Positions 1 to 5,196 of a DNA stretch of 9,135 nucleotides are shown here, one piece after another (within the stretch, counting starts at the first letter, position 1; each line of letters opens with the position of its first letter). The notes under the pieces were generated by a model, which was not told the origin of the DNA, did no database searches, and was given only the letters and a program-made list of their open reading frames with translations. The position numbers were made by a program, and so were the translations under genes. Source of the stretch: Bacteroidota bacterium (GTDB lineage Bacteria; Bacteroidota; Bacteroidia; Flavobacteriales; Flavobacteriaceae). The DNA lies in NCBI GenBank assembly GCA_023434025.1, contig JAEYTL010000014.1:1-9135 (forward strand). The letters run 5' to 3'.

Positions 1-242
1 TGGCGACCCTGCGCTCGCAGGGTTCGGCGTTCGGTTCGAACCTGTCGACCGTGCAGAACCGTCAGGACTTCACCAAGGCGATGATCAACACCCTCCAGAC
101 CGGTGCGGACAACCTCGTCCTCGCCGACACCAACGAGGAAGGTGCCAACCTGCTCGCCCTGCAGACCCGTCAGTCGCTGTCCACCACGGCGCTGTCGCTG
201 TCCGCCCAGGCCGACCAGGCGGTGCTGTCGCTCTTCGGCTAA
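1..242 (+). CDS. fliC: Flagellin, C-terminal fragment (5' part lies outside the window)
   Basis: The reading frame is open from base 3, is cut by the window edge, and ends at TAA 240-242. It encodes about 79 residues, the D1/D0 C-terminal helical region of a flagellin, the secreted filament subunit. Nearly the same residues end the complete flagellin downstream: after the shared QNRQDFTKAMINTLQTGAD block, only the last residue differs (LSLFG here, LSLFQ there). This C-terminal helix packs into the filament core and is the best conserved part of flagellins. A GTG at 51 lies inside the conserved frame and is not a real start. The first 62 bases differ from the second copy at 11 positions, but 63-223 differ at only one, so the end of the gene looks homogenised with its neighbour. 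No clear intrinsic terminator follows directly. The symbol is generic, because several paralogues are likely. Confidence 0.95.
   Translation, partial: ATLRSQGSAFGSNLSTVQNRQDFTKAMINTLQTGADNLVLADTNEEGANLLALQTRQSLSTTALSLSAQADQAVLSLFG
63..223 (+). repeat. Near-identical flagellin 3' tract, copy 1
   Basis: These 161 bases match 2541-2701 with a single difference (T at 143, C at 2621). The flanks are clearly divergent: 11 differences in bases 1-62 and 6 in bases 224-242. This looks like a conversion tract or a recently homogenised segment between tandem flagellin genes. Confidence 0.9.
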
Positions 243-257
243 GCCGAATAGCCACAG

Positions 258-274
258 ATCCACGATTTGGCGGA
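258..274 (+). repeat. 17-base 3'-untranslated repeat, copy 1
   Basis: ATCCACGATTTGGCGGA occurs here, 15 bases after the stop codon, and again at 2730-2746, 9 bases after the stop of the second flagellin. In the second copy it leads directly into the terminator stem. Here the terminator has diverged or been lost. It could be a relic of duplication or a conserved transcript-end element. Confidence 0.75.
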
Positions 275-360
275 ACGGCCTGCGCGCCACCGAAGCGCTC
301 TCCTGATCCGATAGATTTATTGATCTCCGCGCCGAGCGCGGCGACCGGCCGGATGCCGCG

Positions 361-409
361 GGCCCGGCTTCGCCCGGGGCCGGGCCACGTCAGGGCGCGC
401 CGGGCGCCC
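361..409 (+). terminator. Two GC-rich hairpins, possible weak or Rho-aided end of the upstream flagellin transcript
   Basis: The first hairpin pairs GGCCCGGC (361-368) with GCCGGGCC (379-386) over a 10-base loop. The second pairs GGGCGC (393-398) with GCGCCC (404-409) over a 5-base loop. Neither is followed by a run of T, so this is not a classical intrinsic terminator. The hairpins may instead protect the 3' end of the abundant flagellin mRNA. The pairing is seen directly; the role is inferred. Confidence 0.35.
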
Positions 410-416
410 CGAAAAC

Positions 417-453
417 ATGGTTAATCATATGTTTATGGTTAATCCTCTATTAA
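417..453 (+). promoter_or_regulatory. Candidate CtrA operator upstream of the large flagellin gene
   Basis: Two direct copies of ATGGTTAATC lie at 417-426 and 435-444, exactly 18 bases apart. The reverse complement of their first eight bases is TTAACCAT, the CtrA half-site described in Caulobacter. In addition, TTAA (439-442), seven bases, then TTAA (450-453) matches the full CtrA consensus TTAA-N7-TTAA. CtrA is the alphaproteobacterial cell-cycle response regulator that controls flagellar genes. The block is AT-rich within a GC-rich region and lies 113 bp upstream of the flagellin start. The motif match is seen directly; binding is inferred. A poor -10-like TATGAA at 465-470 could place the transcript start near 477. 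Confidence 0.6.
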
Positions 454-498
454 GAAGAAGTCTCTATGAACTCTTAGGCGGCTCATTTTGTCCGCGTT

Positions 499-529
499 GC
501 TCGATCGAGCGCTGCCGAACGCCGGTTCG
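499..529 (+). promoter_or_regulatory. Leader hairpins of the large flagellin mRNA
   Basis: A perfect 12-base palindrome, GCTCGATCGAGC (499-510), is followed by a hairpin pairing CGAAC (516-520) with GTTCG (525-529) around a GCCG loop. They lie within the probable untranslated leader, 38-68 bases before the start codon. In Caulobacter, FlbT acts on structured flagellin leader RNA, and flbT is nearby here, so this is a plausible target. That link is inference only. Confidence 0.3.
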
Positions 530-566
530 TGTTCCAAAGTCAGAATGACAAACTAAGAGAATAGAC

Positions 567-2720
567 ATGGCCAATGGCATCACCCTGTCCGCCGGCGTGC
601 GGGCGAACCTGCTCTCGCTGCAGAACACAGCGCAGCTGATGCAGACCACTCAGAACCGCCTTGCCACCGGCAAGAAGGTCAACTCGGCCCTCGACAACCC
701 GATCAACTTCTTCACGTCGCAGTCGCTGCAGAGCCGCGCCGGCGATCTGAATTCGCTGCTCGACTCGATGTCGAACGGCATTCAGACCATCCAGGCCGCC
801 AACAACGGCCTGACCTCGATCACCTCGACCGTGCAGCAGATGCAATCGGCGCTGAACCAGGCCCGCCAGGACTCTTCCTGGCAAAGCGCAGCCTACACGA
901 TCGACGCCGCCACGATCGGTACCGCCTCCATCAAGAACCTGTCGTTCTCCGGCGGCGCCGTCACCGGCACCGTCAACGTCGCGGTCAACAGCATCACCAC
1001 CCCCGGCACCCAGTCGACTTTGTCGACCGCGGCCTCTTACCTCGCTCCGAGCGTCGCCGATCCGGCATCGGTCGAAAGCGGCACCTACTACGGTCTGTCG
1101 GGCGCCTCCACCTATACATTCAAGGTCAACGGCCAGGACATCACCCTGACCAGCTCAGCCACCGGCACGCAGTCGGGTGACACGCTGGCTCACGCCAAGA
1201 CCTCGATCCAGGCTCAGCTCGATGCCCGCTTCGGCGCTGGCTCGTTCACCGTCGGCTCCAATATCGCAGGTGATGGCTTCAGCATCATTGGCCGCGCCGA
1301 CGGCACCAACGACGTCAACATCAGCAACCAGAACGGCACGGGTGCCGCGGCAACGCAGGCGGCCTTCGCGGGCGCTGCCTATACCGGCCTGGGCGGCGGT
1401 GAAACCTACACCTTCGATTTCAACGACGGCGCCACGACCACGCCGATTTCGCTGAACAACGCCACCGGCAACAACGTCGCCAATGCCGTTGCGTCGATCC
1501 AGTCGCAATTGGATACCGCCTACGGCGCCGGCGCGTATACGGTAACCGTCAACGGATCGTCGGGCATCACCATCACCGGCCGTGCCGACGGCTCCAACAG
1601 CGTCATCATCAGCAACCAGGCTTCAGGCGGCGGTGCGACCACCGCGAACATGGGCTTGGGCATCACGACACAGACCGTCAACGGCGCCGTGGCCAACAAC
1701 ACCTCGGGCCTCGGCCTCGGCGCGACCACGCAGACCAGCTACGGCACCCCGGCCGATCCATACGAGTTCACGGTCAACGGCGCCACAGTAACAGTCGCGG
1801 CCGGCACCGGCCTGGCTGCCGCGATCACGAGCATCAACGCGCAGCTCACCACGGCGAACAGCAAGTTCGAAGCCTTCGACAACAGCGGCTCGCTCGGCAT
1901 CCGTGAAATCACGGCGCAGGGCACCACGCTGACGCTTGGCGGCACGGACGCAACCTCGCTGTTCGGCGGCACGCTCACCAACACCGGTACGGCATCCGGC
2001 ACTGCCGGCGTCAAGACCGTCGATCAGCTCGTGGCGGCGATCAACGCCGACCCGAACCTGATCGGCAAGGTCAAGGCTCTCAACGATAGCGGCACCCTGC
2101 GCATCACCAACCTGTCGCTAACCGAGCTGACGCTCACGGGCGCGACCGCAACGGCGATCGACGGCGGCGCCGGCACCCAGACCATCGCCGGCAACAACGT
2201 GCGCAAGGCCCTCGTGCAGCAATTCAACACGCTGCGCGATCAGCTCAACAAGTATGCGACCGACGCTTCCTATAATGGCATCAACCTGCTGTCGGGGGAC
2301 AATCTGCGACTGATGCTGAACGAGAACGGTTCGTCCAACATCAATATTCAGGCCCGGGACGAGAACGGCGATCCGCTGATCATTTCCGCGACCAGCCTGA
2401 ACATCGACGTCGCCCAGAACGCGGATTTCGACTCGAACGACTCGATCAATAACCTGGTCGTCGATCTGACGAAATCGCTGGCGACCCTGCGTTCGCAGGG
2501 GTCGGCCTTCGGCCTGAACCTCACGACGGTCCAGAACCGCCAGGACTTCACCAAGGCGATGATCAACACCCTCCAGACCGGTGCGGACAACCTCGTCCTC
2601 GCCGACACCAACGAGGAAGGCGCCAACCTGCTCGCCCTGCAGACCCGTCAGTCGCTGTCCACCACGGCGCTGTCGCTGTCCGCCCAGGCCGACCAGGCGG
2701 TATTGTCGCTCTTCCAGTAG
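567..2720 (+). CDS. fliC: Large flagellin, 717 aa, with repeated outer-domain modules
   Basis: This is a filament subunit, exported by the flagellar type III system. Residues 1 to about 110 form the N-terminal D0/D1 helices (MANGITLSAG start, LATGKKVNSALDNP motif). Residues from about 543 to 717 form the C-terminal D1/D0 helices (DASYNGINLLSG, then LALQTRQSLSTTALSLSAQA). Between them lie about 430 Thr/Gly/Asn-rich residues, with beta-rich modules starting near 183, 281 and 399 and a partial one near 483-530. The first two share IQ[AS]QLD and the GRADG block ending in ISNQ. E. coli flagellin is about 500 aa, so this one is long. The start at 567 is supported by AAGAGA (555-560) six bases upstream and by the conserved N-terminus. 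I see no cysteine. It is probably a single-gene transcript controlled from 417-470 and ended by the terminator at 2748-2778. The paralogue number cannot be told from this window. Confidence 0.97.
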   Translation: MANGITLSAGVRANLLSLQNTAQLMQTTQNRLATGKKVNSALDNPINFFTSQSLQSRAGDLNSLLDSMSNGIQTIQAANNGLTSITSTVQQMQSALNQARQDSSWQSAAYTIDAATIGTASIKNLSFSGGAVTGTVNVAVNSITTPGTQSTLSTAASYLAPSVADPASVESGTYYGLSGASTYTFKVNGQDITLTSSATGTQSGDTLAHAKTSIQAQLDARFGAGSFTVGSNIAGDGFSIIGRADGTNDVNISNQNGTGAAATQAAFAGAAYTGLGGGETYTFDFNDGATTTPISLNNATGNNVANAVASIQSQLDTAYGAGAYTVTVNGSSGITITGRADGSNSVIISNQASGGGATTANMGLGITTQTVNGAVANNTSGLGLGATTQTSYGTPADPYEFTVNGATVTVAAGTGLAAAITSINAQLTTANSKFEAFDNSGSLGIREITAQGTTLTLGGTDATSLFGGTLTNTGTASGTAGVKTVDQLVAAINADPNLIGKVKALNDSGTLRITNLSLTELTLTGATATAIDGGAGTQTIAGNNVRKALVQQFNTLRDQLNKYATDASYNGINLLSGDNLRLMLNENGSSNINIQARDENGDPLIISATSLNIDVAQNADFDSNDSINNLVVDLTKSLATLRSQGSAFGLNLTTVQNRQDFTKAMINTLQTGADNLVLADTNEEGANLLALQTRQSLSTTALSLSAQADQAVLSLFQ
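1113..1406 (+). repeat. Flagellin outer-domain module, unit 1 (residues 183-280)
   Basis: The unit begins YTFKVNG, carries SIQAQLD at 213-219 and contains the GRADG block at 242 ending in ISNQ. It resembles flagellin IN-type modules: a beta strand, a helix with IQ/IN, then a beta hairpin. It is paired with the next unit at an offset of 96-98 residues. Confidence 0.75.
1407..1700 (+). repeat. Flagellin outer-domain module, unit 2 (residues 281-378)
   Basis: The unit begins YTFDFND, carries SIQSQLD at 310-316 and contains the GRADG block at 338 ending in ISNQ. Similarity to unit 1 is visible at the DNA level too, around 1578-1620 against 1290-1332. It is probably a tandem duplication within the gene that has since diverged. 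Confidence 0.75.
1761..2010 (+). repeat. Flagellin outer-domain module, unit 3 (divergent, residues 399-481)
   Basis: The unit begins YEFTVNG and keeps the SINAQL helix (residues 422-427), but lacks the GRADG block. It has the plan of flagellin IN modules: a VNG strand, an AI.SIN helix, then a GSLGIREI strand. A linker with two GLG[IA]TTQT-like motifs separates it from unit 2. The boundaries are approximate. Confidence 0.55.
2541..2701 (+). repeat. Near-identical flagellin 3' tract, copy 2
   Basis: This is the partner of 63-223, with one difference over 161 bases. It encodes the conserved C-terminal D1/D0 helix region, where strong protein constraint is expected. Identity at synonymous sites goes beyond what protein constraint alone would need. 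Confidence 0.9.
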
Positions 2721-2729
2721 GAAGCCTAC

Positions 2730-2746
2730 ATCCACGATTTGGCGGA
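2730..2746 (+). repeat. 17-base 3'-untranslated repeat, copy 2
   Basis: Identical to 258-274. It ends one base before the terminator stem of the large flagellin gene. Confidence 0.75.
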
Positions 2747-2747
2747 C

Positions 2748-2778
2748 AGGCGGGGCCTCGGCCCCGCCTTTTTCTTTT
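2748..2778 (+). terminator. Intrinsic terminator of the large flagellin gene
   Basis: AGGCGGGGC (2748-2756) pairs perfectly with GCCCCGCCT (2761-2769) around a CTCG tetraloop and is followed by TTTTCTTTT (2770-2778). This 9-bp GC-rich stem with a T tract is a textbook Rho-independent terminator 28 bases after the stop. It should separate flagellin from flbT transcription. Confidence 0.92.
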
Positions 2779-2810
2779 CGGCATCCCATGCGGCCGCCGG
2801 CTCGCAACGC

Positions 2811-2816
2811 TATAAT
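2811..2816 (+). promoter_or_regulatory. Possible -10 box for flbT-flaF
   Basis: A perfect TATAAT lies between the flagellin terminator and the flbT start, 30 bases before the ATG. No convincing -35 box (TTGACA-like) sits 16-19 bases upstream, so this may be chance or an activator-dependent promoter. A separate promoter is expected, given the strong terminator just upstream. Confidence 0.35.
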
Positions 2817-2846
2817 ACCGCAAAGCACAACGTGGATTCGGACCCA

Positions 2847-3293
2847 ATGGCCCTCAAAGTCGAACTCAAGCCCGGCGAGCGCATTCTCATCGGAGAGTGC
2901 GTCATTACCAATTCGGACCGGCGCACGACCTTTCTGATCGACGGCAAAGTACCGATCATCCGCGAAAAGGACATCATGACCGCGGATCAGGCCGATACCC
3001 CGGCCAAACGCATCTATCTGTCGATCTTGCTGATGTATACTTCACGCGAGCCGAGCGAGCAGCACGCGACTTATTTCGCGCTGGTCCGCGACATCGTGCA
3101 GGCCGCGCCAAGTACTTGGCCCCAAATAGAAAATATTAATAATCATATCTTAACGGGCGACCTTTACAAAGCTCTGAAACAGGCCCGACAGTTGATTCAG
3201 TACGAGCAGGAGCTGATGAATGACGCAAGCGGCACAAGCGTACGGCAAGGTGGCAAAGCAGGTAGCCACGCCCCGCGAGATGGAAGCCGATAA
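2847..3293 (+). CDS. flbT: FlbT, post-transcriptional regulator of flagellin
   Basis: This 148-aa protein matches FlbT from its first residue: MALKVELKPGER, then IGECVITN and the PIIREKDIMT motif (about residues 36-45). FlbT is a small cytoplasmic alphaproteobacterial protein. In Caulobacter it acts on flagellin mRNA and represses flagellin synthesis until hook assembly; in some relatives it is an activator. The frame stays open upstream to 2739, but that extension would run through the terminator and lacks conservation, so I chose the ATG at 2847. Its Shine-Dalgarno sequence is weak (GGA 2834-2836). A GATTC at 2835-2839 fits the CcrM methylation motif GANTC. The last 24 residues are Gly/Ser/Arg-rich, look disordered and overlap flaF. 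Codons 93-102 are strikingly AT-rich. The adjacent flagellin supports the assignment. Confidence 0.93.
   Translation: MALKVELKPGERILIGECVITNSDRRTTFLIDGKVPIIREKDIMTADQADTPAKRIYLSILLMYTSREPSEQHATYFALVRDIVQAAPSTWPQIENINNHILTGDLYKALKQARQLIQYEQELMNDASGTSVRQGGKAGSHAPRDGSR
3208..3212 (+). promoter_or_regulatory. Ribosome binding site of flaF inside flbT
   Basis: AGGAG lies 7 bases before the ATG at 3220 and is embedded in the flbT coding sequence. It is the best Shine-Dalgarno match in the flbT-flaF region and supports the overlapping start. Confidence 0.75.
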
Positions 3294-3585
3294 GCTTTTA
3301 TATGCGGCGCAACAACTCGCCGCTGTCCGCGACTCATGGGATGCCAAGCGCATCGAACTCGACGCCGCGCTGCTCAACAACCGTAAGCTCTGGTCCGTCC
3401 TGATGGCCACGGTGACCCGCCCGGAAAATCCGCTGCCGCCCGCTGTCCGCCAGAACGTCGCCAATATCGGCATTTTCGTCATGAAGCAGACCGTCGACCT
3501 GATGAACGATCCCAGGCCCGAGAAGCTCGGCTCGCTGATCAACATCAACCGCGAACTCGCCGCCGGCCTTCTCGCACGCGCCTGA
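3220..3585 (+). CDS. flaF: FlaF, flagellin synthesis/assembly regulator
   Basis: This 121-aa protein resembles FlaF across its length: an N-terminal AYGKVAKQVATPREMEADKL stretch, a central NRKLWSVL motif (residues 54-61, usual in FlaF), then a mostly helical C-terminal half ending RELAAGLLARA. FlaF is cytoplasmic and, in Caulobacter, is needed for flagellin production and secretion, acting against FlbT. The start at 3220 has a strong AGGAG seven bases upstream. It overlaps flbT by 74 bases in the +1 frame, so the two are surely co-transcribed. The order flbT-flaF reverses the flaF-flbT order known from Sinorhizobium-type clusters. A strong terminator follows. It has no membrane segment or signal peptide and no cysteine. 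Confidence 0.92.
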   Translation: MTQAAQAYGKVAKQVATPREMEADKLLYAAQQLAAVRDSWDAKRIELDAALLNNRKLWSVLMATVTRPENPLPPAVRQNVANIGIFVMKQTVDLMNDPRPEKLGSLININRELAAGLLARA

Positions 3586-3609
3586 TCCATCGGACGCCCG
3601 AATCAACAG

Positions 3610-3637
3610 AAAGCCGCGGCAGAGGCCGCGGCTTTTT
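3610..3637 (+). terminator. Intrinsic terminator after flaF, possibly bidirectional
   Basis: GCCGCGGC (3613-3620) pairs with GCCGCGGC (3625-3632) around an AGAG loop, extended by AAA/TTT pairs and followed by TTTTT (3633-3637). It ends flbT-flaF. Read on the minus strand the stem is the same but the tail is only TTTCTGTT, so it could also stop flgE-flgK-flgL transcripts, less efficiently. Confidence 0.9.
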
Positions 3638-3683
3638 CATTTCGGGCGACGCCGTTACGGACCGGCGGGCCTTGTTGCTCCGC

Positions 3684-5189
3684 CTAATTGAGGTAGTTCA
3701 CGAGGCTCATCTGGTACACCATCGACGTCACCTGCATGCTGGCCTGGAGCCGAGTCTGAAGGGCAAGAATCTCGGCACCGACTTCCGTCTCGGAGACGCC
3801 CTCGATCTGCGTCAGGAACTCCTGCAGCGTTGTGTTCTGCTGCGTATGCCGGGATTTCGCGGCACCGATCGAAATCTGTGCGCTGGCGAGATCCGTAGTC
3901 ACATCCGACAACGTCTGATCGCCGGGCTGGCCGTTAAGTCCAACCGTCAGCCGCGAATTCAGTTCCTGGCTCAGATCGATGCCATTCGGCGTGGTCGAGG
4001 AAATCGTGACTGCGGCCAAAGTCGCCACATTCTGCATCACGGCGCGCAGACCTTGTTCGTTGGCGCGCACGCCATAGCCAACGGACAACGATGGATCGAC
4101 CAGCGCGGTCGCCGTCTGACGCGCCGGGTCGCTGCCGGCATCGCCCATGTACCAGATCACCGTATCCGCTGAGGAGCCGGTCCGGGTCGCGGTGGCGCTG
4201 TCGAACGGCGGACCGTCGACGCGCACGGGCGGATGATTGGCGTCGGCGTCGAAGAATTCGTCCGAAGCCTGCACGGCGGAGGCAGCCGTCAACGCCGTAT
4301 TGCCGAGCTTCTCGATTGCCGACGTCAGCGCTGCGGTCAGATTTGTCGTGGTATCGCTCGGCAGCGTTCCGATCGTGAACTGATCGGGGCCGGGCGGAGA
4401 TTCAGTCGTCGCCGTCAACGTCAGACTGGCCGTGGTACCGTCCGGCAGCGTGAACCGCACCGTCAGGCTTTCGCCGTCGATGGGATTGCCGCTGCCGAGA
4501 TTGATGTCGAGCGCCGCCGGCGATCCGGCCGGACCGTTGACGACGGCATTGGTAAGGTTCGACGAGACTGACGCCAGCTTGAAGCCGAACGGCGATACCG
4601 CGTCCTCGGCAATATTGAGCGACGACAGCGTCGGATTGGTGATGTCGAGACGACCGAGCCCGTCCGAGCCGAGGTCGGCCTGCCGGCGCTCATTGATGAT
4701 CTGCACGAGGCCGGCGCGGGCGCCGTCACCATTGAGAATGTGGTCGGCCGATTCGACCGGCGCGCTGTCCGTCTGCCTGCCGCCGAAGACATAGCGGCCG
4801 CCGACCTGCGTATTGAGGAGACCCGACAATTCGTCGAGCGAGTACTTGGCTGTGGTTTGCACCTGGCTCGCACCGCCGACACCGGCAACATTGGTGGCCT
4901 GGAACATGGCCGACTTCGTATTGCTCACAACCTTCGCCATGCTGCTCAGCGCGGTCTGGGCAAGATTGATCCGCGTCGACGCCGTCTGGCCGGTGGCATC
5001 GTAGCTCTCGATCGCCGAAAGCTGGGAGCGCAGGGTGATCGACACCCCGCGCTGCACGCCAAGGCCGGCGTAGGTGTCCGACTTCTTGCCGGTGCTGATC
5101 TGTCGCGTGAGATCGTCGAGCTGCGAGCGCAGGTTCAGCAGCGACTGCATCATCTGCGTCGAGCGGCCGTTGATGGAGGACACCGTCAT
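3684..5189 (-). CDS. flgL: FlgL, hook-filament junction protein (HAP3), enlarged
   Basis: FlgL forms the ring joining FlgK to the flagellin filament. The 501-aa protein has a flagellin-like N-terminal helical region (residues 1 to about 140, with LTRQISTGKKSDTYAGLG and LLNTQVGGRYVFGGRQTD) and a C-terminal helix (472-501, ILALQTRLQASMQ ending SLVNYLN). E. coli FlgL is 317 aa. The extra length includes a beta-rich Thr/Ser-rich section at about 226-315 (INLGSGNPIDGESLTVRF onward) resembling flagellin-IN modules. WYMGDAGSDPARQTA (about 343-357) is a conserved core motif. The start at 5189 lies 7 bases after the flgK stop; TGAGG (5199-5195), which overlaps that stop codon, provides the ribosome site, indicating translational coupling. 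A short flagellin could be confused with it, but position after flgK and the FGG motif favour FlgL. Confidence 0.93.
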   Translation of the reverse strand: MTVSSINGRSTQMMQSLLNLRSQLDDLTRQISTGKKSDTYAGLGVQRGVSITLRSQLSAIESYDATGQTASTRINLAQTALSSMAKVVSNTKSAMFQATNVAGVGGASQVQTTAKYSLDELSGLLNTQVGGRYVFGGRQTDSAPVESADHILNGDGARAGLVQIINERRQADLGSDGLGRLDITNPTLSSLNIAEDAVSPFGFKLASVSSNLTNAVVNGPAGSPAALDINLGSGNPIDGESLTVRFTLPDGTTASLTLTATTESPPGPDQFTIGTLPSDTTTNLTAALTSAIEKLGNTALTAASAVQASDEFFDADANHPPVRVDGPPFDSATATRTGSSADTVIWYMGDAGSDPARQTATALVDPSLSVGYGVRANEQGLRAVMQNVATLAAVTISSTTPNGIDLSQELNSRLTVGLNGQPGDQTLSDVTTDLASAQISIGAAKSRHTQQNTTLQEFLTQIEGVSETEVGAEILALQTRLQASMQVTSMVYQMSLVNYLN

Positions 5190-5196
5190 TTCAGCC

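Larger units (their letters stand above)
243..566. other. Intergenic region between two flagellin genes (324 bp, no gene seen)
   Basis: I see no credible coding region here. From left to right it holds: a 17-base sequence also found after the second flagellin (258-274); a GC-rich section with two hairpins (361-409); an AT-rich block with CtrA-like motifs (417-453); and a leader of about 100 bases with short hairpins (499-529) ending in a weak ribosome binding site before 567. The abrupt change from GC-rich to AT-rich near 411 marks the likely control region of the second flagellin. Confidence 0.8.

Noticed and set aside
51..242. Separate small 63-aa protein starting at GTG 51
   Set aside because: The frame is open to the window edge and continues the flagellin sequence, so it is the end of a larger gene.
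267..283. Sigma-54-like TGGC...TGC sequence after the first flagellin
   Set aside because: The spacing is off by one, the second half is poor, and the left half belongs to a repeat that also follows the other flagellin just before a terminator.
2118..2828. 236-codon open frame on the minus strand across the flagellin 3' end
   Set aside because: It is antisense to a well-conserved flagellin, would cross the flagellin terminator, and its Arg/Gly-rich translation looks like a GC-rich shadow with no family resemblance.
2739..2846. N-terminal extension of FlbT to an upstream start
   Set aside because: The extension would be encoded by the terminator hairpin and intergenic DNA; the FlbT family begins at MALKVELKPGER.
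3136..3153. CtrA site inside flbT
   Set aside because: The two TTAA elements are 10 bases apart rather than 7, and they fall in codons for conserved residues.
3672..4172. 166-codon plus-strand frame opposite flgL
   Set aside because: It is antisense to the conserved FlgL C-terminal part and has no independent evidence.
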